Assembly (NCBI GenBank): GCA_900770295.1
Contig: CAAGJQ010000008.1
Location: 1 to 15,060 of the forward strand
Direction: 5' to 3'
Length of the DNA stretch: 15,060 bases
Origin: an uncultured Oscillibacter sp.
Lineage (GTDB): Bacteria; Bacillota; Clostridia; Oscillospirales; Oscillospiraceae
In this document: positions 6,561 to 13,323 of the stretch, one piece after another
How positions within the stretch are numbered: the first letter of the stretch is position 1
Layout: the number at the start of each line of letters is the position of its first letter
Notes under the pieces: model-generated
What the model saw: the letters and a program-made list of their open reading frames with translations, nothing else
Database searches by the model: none
Told to the model about the DNA's origin: nothing
Program-made: the position numbers and the translations under genes

Positions 6561-7919
6561 ATGTCTACTTTGCTGTTAAAAAACATCCAAACTCTGGTTA
6601 CTTGTGACAGCGGCGATCAAATTCTGCACAGTGTCGACCTCTATTGCGAAGGCGGCTTTATCCGCGCCATCGGTCCGAACCTTTCCCAGACCGCCGATAC
6701 GGTGATTGACGGCAGCCACTGCTGGTGCTATCCCGGTCTTGTAAACACCCACCACCATCTGTACCAGGTCTTTTCCCGGAACCTGCCCCAGGTCCAGAAT
6801 CTGGAGCTGTTTGACTGGCTCACCACGCTGTACGAGATTTGGAAGGGGCTGGATGAGCGTGTGATCCGGCTCTCCTCCCTCACCGGTATGGGTGAGCTGA
6901 TGAAGCACGGCTGCACCACCTGCTTTGACCACCACTATGTGTTTCCCGCCCACGCCGGCGATCTGATCGGCACCCAGTTCGCCGCCGCCGAAGAGCTGGG
7001 CATCCGGATGTTTGCCTCCCGGGGCAGCATGGACCTCTCCAAAAAGGACGGCGGTCTGCCGCCGGACAGCGTGGTCCAGACCGTGGATGAGATCATGAGG
7101 GATTCCGCCCGTATCATCGAGACCTACCACGATCCCCGTCCCGGCTCCATGCGGCAGGTTGCCCTGGCCCCCTGCTCCCCCTTCTCTGTCAGCCCGGAGC
7201 TGCTGCGGCAGAGTGCCATTCTGGCCCGGCAGTACGGCGTTAGGCTCCACACCCACCTGTGTGAGACCAAGGACGAGGAACACTATATGTTGACCCACCA
7301 CGGCGTCCGCCCGCTGGAATTCATGGCCTCTCTGGGCTGGACCGGCCCTGACGTGTGGTATGCCCACGGCATCCATTTCAACGATGAGGAGCTGCGGGAG
7401 CTGGCCCGGACCGGCACCGGCGTAGCCCACTGCCCCATCAGCAATATGAAGCTGTCCTCCGGCGTGGCCCGCATTCCGGAGATGCTGGAGCTGGGCGTTC
7501 CGGTGGGCCTGGCAGTGGACGGTTCCGCCTCCAATGACGGTTCCTCCCTGATGGAGGAGCTGCGGGTGGCGTATCTCCTGCACCGCCTGTATTCCAGCGA
7601 CAAGGCGCCCTCCGGCTATCAGGTACTGAAAATGGCCACCCGGGGCAGCGCCCGCCTGTTGGGCCGGGATGACATCGGCCAGCTGTCTGTTGGCAAGTGC
7701 GCGGACTTTTTCCTGGTGGATTCCCGCCGTCTGGAACTGGTAGGCGGTGAGTACAGTCCCGCCGATGTATTGGCTACCGTGGGTCTGCGCGGCCCGGTGG
7801 ACTATACGGTTGTCAACGGAAAGATCACTGTGAAGGACGGCCGCCTGGTCACCATCGATGAGGGCAGAATTGCGGCCGAGGCCCGCGAGGTCTGCCGCGC
7901 CTATCTGGCGAAGGCCTGA
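6561..7919 (+). CDS. Amidohydrolase, 8-oxoguanine deaminase / ATZ-TRZ-like
   Basis: 452-aa metal-dependent deaminase of the amidohydrolase superfamily (subtype III, single zinc). The metal and catalytic set is present: H64 and H66 in NTHHHLYQ, H232 and E235 in THLCET, H269 in YAHGIHF, and D320 in VDGSASND. Long blocks, including LFDWLTTLYEIW, GGLPPDSVVQ and APCSPFSVSPELLR, resemble from memory the 8-oxoguanine deaminases and hydroxyatrazine-type hydrolases. The likely reaction is 8-oxoguanine to urate plus ammonia, but guanine or another aminopurine or triazine cannot be excluded. The ATG at 6561 follows AAAGGAGGG. It is a single-gene unit with its own promoter and terminator, divergent from sdaAB. 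No purine genes are next to it. Confidence 0.82.
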   Translation: MSTLLLKNIQTLVTCDSGDQILHSVDLYCEGGFIRAIGPNLSQTADTVIDGSHCWCYPGLVNTHHHLYQVFSRNLPQVQNLELFDWLTTLYEIWKGLDERVIRLSSLTGMGELMKHGCTTCFDHHYVFPAHAGDLIGTQFAAAEELGIRMFASRGSMDLSKKDGGLPPDSVVQTVDEIMRDSARIIETYHDPRPGSMRQVALAPCSPFSVSPELLRQSAILARQYGVRLHTHLCETKDEEHYMLTHHGVRPLEFMASLGWTGPDVWYAHGIHFNDEELRELARTGTGVAHCPISNMKLSSGVARIPEMLELGVPVGLAVDGSASNDGSSLMEELRVAYLLHRLYSSDKAPSGYQVLKMATRGSARLLGRDDIGQLSVGKCADFFLVDSRRLELVGGEYSPADVLATVGLRGPVDYTVVNGKITVKDGRLVTIDEGRIAAEAREVCRAYLAKA

Positions 7920-7928
7920 TGAAACGCA

Positions 7929-7975
7929 AAGAAGGACCTGCATCCACGGACTTTCCGTGGATGCAGGTCCTTCTT
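7929..7975. terminator. Bidirectional terminator with 22-bp perfect stem
   Basis: Positions 7929-7950 pair perfectly with 7954-7975 around the loop CTT. It lies 9 bases after the amidohydrolase stop and 13 bases before the degV stop, so it serves both converging genes. Confidence 0.9.
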
Positions 7976-7988
7976 ATTCTCCTTTGTT

Positions 7989-8855
7989 TCAGTCCAGCAC
8001 CTGGACCGCGGCGCCCAGTACGCCGTCGCCGATATAGACGCTCAAAGTCCCGTCAATCTCGCCCTCCCAAATATGGTCGTAATTGGGCAGAGCCGCCGTC
8101 AGCTTCTCCCGGACCCGGGCCATTTCATCCGGCGCGCCGCCGTTGGCCACAGCCAGATTATAGCGCTTGTGTTCCCCGCAGCGCTGGACGGTCAGATCCA
8201 CCAGCTTGTCGATGACCTGATGCCGCCCCCGAACCTTGGCCACAGAGGTCAGCTGTCCGTCTCCGGCAAAGGTCAGCAGTGGTTTGATCTGGAGCAGCAT
8301 TCCCGCCGTGGCGGTCACTTTGCCGATGCGGCCGCCTTTTTGCAGATACTCCAGCGTATCCACAGAGAAAAACGGATAGGTGTTGGCAATGAGCTGCGGT
8401 ACCCGGCGTTCCGTCAGTTCCTCCCAGCCCATGCCATTCCGGATGTCCTCAGCCACCTGCAGCACCGTCAGGCCCATGCCCAGAGATCCGCTGACAGAGT
8501 CATACACTCTGACCGGCAGCAGGCCCTTGCACTCCTCCGCAATCAGGCGGACCAGATTGTAGGTGCCAGACAGACCGCCGGACAGCATGATGGCAATCAC
8601 GCCGTCATAGCCCTCCATGACGATCTGCCGCAGGACCTTTTCGATATCCTCTCCCGCCGGGAGAGATGTCTGAGGCAGTTCTCCGGCCCGAAGCCGCCGG
8701 TAGATATCCGCGCCGTGGATATCCACGCCATCGGAATACTCTCCATCGTTGCACAAAATTCGCAGTGGGACAATATGAATGTGATTTTCCGCTGCCAGCT
8801 CAGGCGCCAAATCAGCACAGGAATCTGTCAGCAGTGCAATTTTCTTTGGGATCAT
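7989..8855 (-). CDS. DegV family protein (fatty-acid binding)
   Basis: 288-aa two-domain DegV protein. Family hallmarks are LLTDSCADL at the N-terminus (fatty-acid carboxylate site region), MLSGGLSGTYN, VDTLEYLQKGGRIG and IKPLL. By family knowledge these proteins bind long-chain fatty acids, and in Firmicutes the FakB members hand them to the FakA kinase; which role applies here is unknown. I chose the ATG at 8855, 8 bases after GGAG; the ATG at 8861 is too close to the site. Single gene with its own promoter (8900-8928), convergent with the amidohydrolase. Confidence 0.88.
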   Translation of the reverse strand: MIPKKIALLTDSCADLAPELAAENHIHIVPLRILCNDGEYSDGVDIHGADIYRRLRAGELPQTSLPAGEDIEKVLRQIVMEGYDGVIAIMLSGGLSGTYNLVRLIAEECKGLLPVRVYDSVSGSLGMGLTVLQVAEDIRNGMGWEELTERRVPQLIANTYPFFSVDTLEYLQKGGRIGKVTATAGMLLQIKPLLTFAGDGQLTSVAKVRGRHQVIDKLVDLTVQRCGEHKRYNLAVANGGAPDEMARVREKLTAALPNYDHIWEGEIDGTLSVYIGDGVLGAAVQVLD

Positions 8856-8899
8856 AACCATATCTCCAAATCTTGATGAGTTATTAACGCATTGCTGTC

Positions 8900-8928
8900 A
8901 TTATCCCACAAAACTTTGGAAACTGCAA
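8900..8928 (-). promoter_or_regulatory. Promoter of the degV gene
   Basis: On the minus strand TTGCAG (8923-8928), 17 bases and GATAAT (8900-8905). Confidence 0.7.
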
Positions 8929-8929
8929 G

Positions 8930-9130
8930 AACTATCTCCTCAGTTTCCTCTTACCCGAAGTGTTTGCGAAATCCGCAGCGCTGCAAGACATGGTGCTACG
9001 GGCGCAAGGGAAACCAGCAGTTGTTCCCTGTCACCGCAGCTAAGCTTCGCGCAGTTTCTCATCCATATAAGCTGGATTCCCGGCGCTTTGAGGCTTTCAG
9101 ATGATACGCACGGCAGGCTTTTATAAAAAG
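8930..9130. ncRNA. Gene-free stretch with an irregular long fold-back; possible structured RNA
   Basis: No convincing gene occupies 8930-9320. The segment folds back on itself. A terminal hairpin AGGGAA/TTCCCT lies near 9005-9030, and outside it the complementary pieces GGTG/CACC, CTGC/GCAG, AAGTGTT/GGCGCTT (with G-U pairs) and CCTC/GAGG give a rod with bulges, in the manner of 6S-like RNAs. The strand is unclear: some G-U pairs favour plus, others minus. No clean promoter or terminator defines the ends. I cannot assign a family. Confidence 0.25.
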
Positions 9131-9327
9131 GAGGCCCCAGTATGTATCCGGCGTTAGTTTTATGCCGCAAAGCCTTTGCTATAATATCGGGAATTTCGCG
9201 CCGCGTAGTCCTCGCTCCGCCGGCCCCCGATGTCTGTCCAGGCAAGCGCCCTTTTTCTCAAACCGAGGTGCCGGAATCTCTCAAAATATCCTTCCCATAA
9301 TTTTTTTATTTTTTTTGAAATTTATAC

Positions 9328-9356
9328 TTGCATTTTAGAAAAGACCGTGCTATTAT
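9328..9356 (+). promoter_or_regulatory. Promoter of the tRNA-Pro gene
   Basis: TTGCAT (9328-9333), 17 bases and TATTAT (9351-9356), about 40 bases before the mature tRNA 5' end. Confidence 0.7.
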
Positions 9357-9395
9357 AACTAAGCTGACTTCGACAAGTTCAGTTCAATAAAATAT

Positions 9396-9471
<76 letters not shown>

Positions 9472-9474
9472 AAC

Positions 9475-9528
9475 AATGATAATCCGAACTACATTATCCA
9501 AGTGGGTAGTGTGTTCGGATTTATCATT
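9475..9528 (+). terminator. Hairpin directly after tRNA-Pro
   Basis: AATGATAATCCGAAC (9475-9489) pairs with GTTCGGATTTATCATT (9513-9528) with a single bulged base; inner ACTAC/GTAGT lengthens it. A pyrimidine-rich tail follows. Likely the tRNA terminator. A second hairpin, AGGGCGGGA/TTCCCGTCCT at about 9556-9580, follows and overlaps the next promoter. Confidence 0.65.
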
Positions 9529-9579
9529 TCTATTGAAAATGTATTATAATAGACGAGGGCGGGAGCAAGATTCCCGTCC

Positions 9580-9608
9580 TTGTCTTTTCTCTCCATAGAT
9601 AGTATAAT
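9580..9608 (+). promoter_or_regulatory. Promoter of the 154-aa exported protein
   Basis: TTGTCT (9580-9585), 17 bases and TATAAT (9603-9608). The -35 overlaps the end of a hairpin (about 9556-9580). Confidence 0.6.
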
Positions 9609-9662
9609 TATTTCATCGATTACTTGATAAATCTCGAAAATCACATATGGAGGCGATAATGC

Positions 9663-10127
9663 ATGAAACGGAATTTGAAAACAATGGCCATCGTCGTTTT
9701 TGTGATTATCCTGTCTGTGTGGATAATTGACAAAATTCCATTTAAAGCGGAAATTGATATGCAAGTCGAGCCTACAGTTTACATGGAGGGCAAATTTGTA
9801 GATAAGACTACCGTAACGATAAAGGGTGAAAAGACCAGATATTTATTTAGAGATGATAGCTTTGTTGGTGAGATTCGTATCGCCTGCGTAGAAAAGACAG
9901 CCGCTGATGGTTTACAGGCAAAAATCAGTTGGCATGGAAATGACGAATTGCAATCGCTTTCTTTCTATTACAAGGGGGATTTCTTTGGGGCGGAAAACTA
10001 CGGACTTACTACTTCTCTGATTATGAAAGAAGATATGCGGAACTTTGCATTTATGACCATAGACGGCAAGGTAATTTCTACTGCACATGTATATTGCAAT
10101 CATCTGGAACAGGCGATAGGAAAATAA
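9663..10127 (+). CDS. Small membrane-anchored exported protein of unknown function
   Basis: 154-aa protein not recognised as a known family. It begins with basic MKRNLK, then one hydrophobic segment (about residues 7-25), and continues as a polar, probably beta-rich domain outside the membrane. There is no lipobox cysteine and no catalytic motif that I can name. The ATG at 9663 has GGAGG 9 bases upstream, and a good promoter precedes it. The coding sequence is much more AT-rich than the genes left of the tRNA. It lies immediately after tRNA-Pro and is convergent with the rep-ftsK module, so it may be cargo at the edge of an integrated element. In layout it resembles the unrelated protein at 14436-14939 (basic N-terminus, single helix, exported domain). 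Confidence 0.7.
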   Translation: MKRNLKTMAIVVFVIILSVWIIDKIPFKAEIDMQVEPTVYMEGKFVDKTTVTIKGEKTRYLFRDDSFVGEIRIACVEKTAADGLQAKISWHGNDELQSLSFYYKGDFFGAENYGLTTSLIMKEDMRNFAFMTIDGKVISTAHVYCNHLEQAIGK

Positions 10128-10185
10128 ATGTTTTAAGTGTTTGATTTATGTCGATTTAGCCTTGAAATTCTGTTTGAATCGCAAC

Positions 10186-10219
10186 AAGGCGGGAGCATCG
10201 TTGCAGATGTTCCCGCCTT
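10186..10219. terminator. Hairpin between the 154-aa gene and the 58-aa gene
   Basis: AAGGCGGGAGCATC (10186-10199) pairs with GATGTTCCCGCCTT (10206-10219), one G-T pair, loop GTTGCA. On the plus strand a T-rich tract follows (TTGTTATGTTTTG). It likely ends the rightward gene and perhaps the leftward operon. Confidence 0.65.
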
Positions 10220-10221
10220 TG

Positions 10222-10398
10222 TTATGTTTTGTTCTCTTGTTCGGCCTGTTGCTTCGCTTTCCACTCTGCAAACTCCTGCTGCCCCTCCCCACTCTCAAAA
10301 AACGCCTGTATCTCCGGGAGCAGGATGCGGGCCAGAGCCTCTACCTCATGATAGGGTATCCCGGTGCCGTAGTCGTTAGGCTTCTTCTTGCGTGGCAT
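10222..10398 (-). CDS. Small charged protein downstream of ftsK
   Basis: 58-aa reading frame beginning MPRKKKPNDYGTGIPYHEVE and ending in a glutamine/glutamate/lysine-rich tail (EWKAKQQAEQENKT). It is probably helical in the middle (ALARILLPEIQAFF). The ATG at 10398 lies 12 bases after the ftsK stop, with GGGGTGA upstream, so it is probably the last gene of the rep-ftsK operon; a hairpin follows its stop codon. I do not recognise a family. Its basic start and amphipathic middle would suit a small DNA- or protein-binding accessory factor, but that is speculation. Confidence 0.55.
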   Translation of the reverse strand: MPRKKKPNDYGTGIPYHEVEALARILLPEIQAFFESGEGQQEFAEWKAKQQAEQENKT

Positions 10399-10410
10399 GG
10401 AATCACCCCG

Positions 10411-11712
10411 TTAGAGCCGTTCCTCGTCAAACAGATAGCCTTGGAATACTGTGCCATCTCCCGTGATGAAGCGGCCCCTTGCGTCCTTTGGTATCTGCTC
10501 GGCGGCACTTGTGTTGTCCAGGATGATTTGAGAAAGCACGCTATCCGCCCTGCCGCATACCCGGAAATCCATGTTGTTCTTGATCTGACCTGGGATGATA
10601 TTGGCGTCGGGCCGCTGGGTGGCGAGTATCAGATGGATACCAAAAGCCCTCCCCAATCGTGCAATCGTGGACAGCCTGTTCTCGATTTGCGCCAGCAGTT
10701 CCTTATCCTCTTTGCTCCGGCCTGTCTTGTCCAGCACCTCCGCCACCTCGTCACAGGCGAACACCAGCCGGGGCAAACCATCTCCCGTGACTTTGTTGTA
10801 TGCGTCAAGGTCAGGACACCCTGTTTCAGCCAGACGCCCCTTGCGGTATTCCAGTACAGCCACAAGCTGCCCCAGAATGTAAAGCAAGTCCTGCTCGGTA
10901 AAGACCATGTGGCACCGCTGCCGCCAGACTTTGGGGAAGTCCACGCCGCCCTTGAAGTCAGCAATATAGACCTCGGCCCCCTTGCAGAGCGATTGCATGA
11001 GCAGCAGCTTCAGCAGTACGCTCTTTCCGCTGCCCGTGGAGCCGCCCAGCAGGATGTGGGGGATGTGGGCCAGATTGACCGTCACAGGCCCCGTGAGGCT
11101 TTCCCCAAGGGTCAGCACAAAGCTGTCCGGGGAAAGATAGGCGTCACTCCACCGCAGCATTTCCGGCAAGCTGGTTTGGGTGGGTACGGCGTACACCAGC
11201 ACCCGGCTCTTGTTCTTGCCATAGACCATTTTCACGATGGACACATCCAAGGCCGCTTCGATAGCTGCCCGCTTGTCCTCCCATACCGTGAGGGGAATAC
11301 TCTGGTTTCTGAACTCCCAGACCGTCACACGGAGGTTGTCCCTGTCCCGCCTCTTGCGGAGCAGGTCGGGAGCCATCCCGGCGTGATTGGCAAGGCCGAT
11401 GCTTTGCAGCTGGTCTTGGGCCGCTTTTCTGCCAAAGGGGTACACCAAGAGGACAGCCAGCGCCACACCGCCCACCAGCAGATAGGCGGCAACAGCGTGG
11501 GTCATAGCGGTGAGCATGATGGGAGAAAGCAGCTCCACGCTCTGGGCGTAGGCGCTGATAGCCGCTTGCTTGCTCCATACCCACACCGCCCCGGCGAGGT
11601 ACAGAGCCACGAACACCAGCTTGACGGGTAAATCGGGGACGCCGCCCAGCCGCTGCCAGAGGTTGCGCCAGACCGTCCGGCGCTTGATTTGATACTTTTC
11701 ATTTCGGGTCAT
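10411..11712 (-). CDS. FtsK/SpoIIIE-domain ATPase, TcpA-like coupling/DNA-translocation protein
   Basis: 433-aa membrane-anchored DNA pump. Hydrophobic stretches at about residues 31-47 and 61-92 form the N-terminal membrane anchor. The C-terminal FtsK/SpoIIIE ATPase has Walker A GGSTGSGKS (223-231), Walker B RLVFACDE (315-322) and the ATQRPD sensor region (364-369). It lacks a winged-helix gamma domain, and at this size it resembles the Orf21/TcpA coupling proteins of Gram-positive conjugative elements rather than chromosomal FtsK. The ATG at 11712 has AAGGGGG 8 bases upstream and overlaps the end of rep by 14 bases, so it is translationally coupled. Probable role: moving element DNA to the membrane for transfer or segregation. 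A relaxase other than Rep is not seen. Confidence 0.87.
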   Translation of the reverse strand: MTRNEKYQIKRRTVWRNLWQRLGGVPDLPVKLVFVALYLAGAVWVWSKQAAISAYAQSVELLSPIMLTAMTHAVAAYLLVGGVALAVLLVYPFGRKAAQDQLQSIGLANHAGMAPDLLRKRRDRDNLRVTVWEFRNQSIPLTVWEDKRAAIEAALDVSIVKMVYGKNKSRVLVYAVPTQTSLPEMLRWSDAYLSPDSFVLTLGESLTGPVTVNLAHIPHILLGGSTGSGKSVLLKLLLMQSLCKGAEVYIADFKGGVDFPKVWRQRCHMVFTEQDLLYILGQLVAVLEYRKGRLAETGCPDLDAYNKVTGDGLPRLVFACDEVAEVLDKTGRSKEDKELLAQIENRLSTIARLGRAFGIHLILATQRPDANIIPGQIKNNMDFRVCGRADSVLSQIILDNTSAAEQIPKDARGRFITGDGTVFQGYLFDEERL

Positions 11713-12661
11713 AGGGAAAGCCCCCTTTCTTTCGTTGGACGGTGGAGCCGTCCGGCAAATACTCAATCACATTATGGATACGACGGAGGAACGCCCGCCA
11801 GGTCTCCGGCCTGTCCCACTGTTCCGCCCGGTACTGCTTTTCCAGCGGCAGGTTGGAGGTGAGATAGACCTTTGTGTAACAGGCCACCCGGTCATTATAC
11901 CGGGCTGGGAGGTGCAGAGGGTAAATGTCCAGGTAGTTGAGCATATCCTCAATAGGCACCTGGCTGTTGAACTCCTCAAATACCAGCACATCCTGCCCGT
12001 TGTAGCCGTCAAAGGAGATACCCCTTGCACCCCGGTAGTTGGTAATGCGGCAAATCTCCCAGGGGTCATGCTGTTCAAAAATTCCCCAGGTCTTGCCCAC
12101 TCCACTGGCGCCGTACAGATAGGTCACTTCCAGTTTTCGGTTTTCCGCACTGTATTTTTCCGCAAGGATGGTCTGCCGCAGCAGTTCAATGTCCCGGATA
12201 CGGAAAGCAAGATTAGGATGTTCTTCAAGAACTTCCATGGTGGATTTGCCAGAGCGCAATTCCTGCATAAGTTGAAACATTTCCGGCGCTTTGTCCTCGC
12301 TGTCTGCCGGGAGTTCGCCCCACTCCGCAAAGGTGCCGGATACAGAGGTTTCCACCTTGTCTGTATCGGCCCAAACGCCTGTTTTGGAGATGTATTCTTT
12401 GTTTTCTCTCGGTGTGCCGTATGCCCGTTCAATATGCGCCGTGGGAAACCGCTTTTTGATAGTGGAAAAGCGCACAGGTGAACGGGTACAGAAAAAGATG
12501 TGCGTGTGATAGGTTCCCGTGGTGGCGATCTCGTCAGCCATGCAGAAATAGGTTGGATGAAATTTCAGTACGATTTCCGTGATAGCAGCATGGTCAAGTC
12601 CCGCCTCGGCTGGATTGTTGATGACCATGAGCCACTTGCGGGCTTGTGCATTATATCCCAT
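11699..12661 (-). CDS. rep: CRESS-like replication initiator: HUH endonuclease plus SF3 helicase
   Basis: 320-aa rolling-circle initiator with the domain plan of CRESS-DNA virus and related plasmid Reps. HUH domain: motif I WLMVINNP (10-17), motif II HTH (H52, H54), a GRS-like stretch RFSTIKKRFPTAHIERAYG (64-82), and motif III YISK with the likely nicking tyrosine Y90 and K93. SF3 helicase: Walker A GASGVGKT (184-191), Walker B VLVFEEF (225-231) and motif C VYLTSN (265-270). All catalytic motifs are intact. The ATG at 12661 follows AAGGAGG by 5 bases. Just upstream is a stem-loop with TAGTATTAC, its probable target. It overlaps ftsK, so it may act as replication initiator and as relaxase-like nickase for transfer. 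The activity is inferred. Confidence 0.88.
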   Translation of the reverse strand: MGYNAQARKWLMVINNPAEAGLDHAAITEIVLKFHPTYFCMADEIATTGTYHTHIFFCTRSPVRFSTIKKRFPTAHIERAYGTPRENKEYISKTGVWADTDKVETSVSGTFAEWGELPADSEDKAPEMFQLMQELRSGKSTMEVLEEHPNLAFRIRDIELLRQTILAEKYSAENRKLEVTYLYGASGVGKTWGIFEQHDPWEICRITNYRGARGISFDGYNGQDVLVFEEFNSQVPIEDMLNYLDIYPLHLPARYNDRVACYTKVYLTSNLPLEKQYRAEQWDRPETWRAFLRRIHNVIEYLPDGSTVQRKKGGFPYDPK

Positions 12662-12698
12662 GTTGGCCTCCTTGTTGTGTTCTGCTACTTGCTACATA

Positions 12699-12733
12699 TT
12701 TGCCATAAGGGTAATACTAACCCTTATGGCAAA
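12699..12733 (-). other. Putative rolling-circle origin: stem-loop with nonanucleotide TAGTATTAC
   Basis: TTTGCCATAAGGGT and its perfect complement (12699-12712 and 12720-12733) enclose 7 bases. On the minus strand, which is the rep-sense strand, the loop is TAGTATT and the next two bases are AC, giving TAGTATTAC (12719 down to 12711). This is the nonanucleotide of circoviruses and nanoviruses; geminiviruses use TAATATTAC. By analogy the Rep nick would fall between T12713 and A12712. It lies 38 bases upstream of the rep start codon. Confidence 0.75.
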
Positions 12734-12734
12734 G

Positions 12735-12813
12735 GGCGGCGCTGACGCTGCCGCCGGGGGACACTTCCCTTAATGGGAATTGTCTTATCCCCGTCTGCCC
12801 CGTCAGCACCGCC
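12735..12813. repeat. Nested inverted repeats beside the putative origin
   Basis: The outer arms GGCGGCGCTGACG (12735-12747) and CGTCAGCACCGCC (12801-12813) match in 12 of 13 pairs. The inner arms are GACA-C-TTCCC (12760-12769) and GGGAA-T-TGTC (12775-12784) around TTAAT. The whole forms an extended foldback between the 105-aa gene and the origin stem-loop. It could be Rep-binding sites, a single-strand origin, or the terminator of the upstream gene. Confidence 0.55.
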
Positions 12814-12819
12814 AATGCG

Positions 12820-13137
12820 TTAAGCCTTGGGATTTACCAAATGGATACCCGTGGCTTTAGCACCCACATGATAATCGCCCTTGGACCAATAGATGAACAC
12901 TTCCAGGTTGTCGAAGCGCACTTCCACATAGCCGTCCGGGGCGTCCATCTGCTGCTGTCCGTCAATGCGTACATCGACTTTATCCAGCCCATGCTCCGGC
13001 ATGGCGATGGAGTAGCGATAGCCGAGGACGGTATCAGTACGCCGATTGTTCTGGTACTCGTAAGCCGGGGACACATCCACCAGCCACAGCTTATCACCAA
13101 GGCTCTTAGGGGAAACAATCAAATCGGTAAGTTTCAT
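12820..13137 (-). CDS. 105-aa accessory protein of the rep-ftsK module
   Basis: 105-aa soluble, probably mostly beta protein (MKLTDLIVSPKSLGDK start; VRFDNLEVFIYW near the C-terminus). Size, position upstream of rep and ftsK, and pattern recall the DUF961/Orf22-Orf23/YdcP proteins found at the same place in Tn916-type elements, but I cannot confirm homology. The ATG at 13137 has AAAGGA upstream. A candidate promoter is the extended -10 TGCTATGAT (TATGAT at 13216-13221, minus strand). The leader between them carries AGCGC-TGAT-GCGCT (13156-13169), a possible regulator site. Confidence 0.68.
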   Translation of the reverse strand: MKLTDLIVSPKSLGDKLWLVDVSPAYEYQNNRRTDTVLGYRYSIAMPEHGLDKVDVRIDGQQQMDAPDGYVEVRFDNLEVFIYWSKGDYHVGAKATGIHLVNPKA

Positions 13138-13215
13138 GGCAATATCCTTTCTTACAGCGCTGATGCGCTATCCATAGGTTGACAGGTACATAACACTCGG
13201 CCTTGTGTTGTGCCC

Positions 13216-13221
13216 ATCATA
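13216..13221 (-). promoter_or_regulatory. Extended -10 promoter for the 105-aa gene
   Basis: Minus-strand TGCTATGAT gives an extended -10 about 80 bases before the start codon. No clear -35. Inverted repeats AACAC/GTGTT (about 13190-13207) and AGCGC/GCGCT (13156-13169) follow and may be operators. Confidence 0.4.
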
Positions 13222-13283
13222 GCACCCGGAATTGCCCCAAAATTTCACGGATGAAATTCCAGCAAAAGTTTTTCAAAAAAATT

Positions 13284-13318
13284 TACCGCCGTTCCCCTTG
13301 CTGCCGGGAACGGCGGTA
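13284..13318 (-). terminator. Terminator of the XRE regulator gene
   Basis: TACCGCCGTTCCC (13284-13296) pairs perfectly with GGGAACGGCGGTA (13306-13318) over a 9-base loop. On the minus strand it is followed by AAATTTTTTT, a classic U-tract. It lies 5 bases after the XRE stop, so the XRE unit and the 105-aa unit are transcribed separately. Confidence 0.85.
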
Positions 13319-13323
13319 TTTCA

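Noticed and set aside
6576..7943. A 455-codon minus-strand frame opposite the amidohydrolase
   Set aside because: Antisense shadow; the plus strand carries all catalytic motifs of a known family.
9142..9300. A 52-codon plus-strand ORF (MYPALVLCRKAF...) with AAAGGAGG 7 bases upstream
   Set aside because: Good ribosome-binding site, but odd proline/arginine-rich sequence with no domain and an extended -10-like TATAAT inside it. Probably part of a non-coding stretch; conservation could change this view.
10141..11631. A 496-codon plus-strand frame opposite ftsK
   Set aside because: Antisense to the intact Walker A/B ATPase, and composition not protein-like.
13193..13199. CACTCGG, matching part of the tRNA-Pro 3' end, as a possible attachment-site repeat
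   Set aside because: Only 7 bases match, which is expected by chance in 15 kb.
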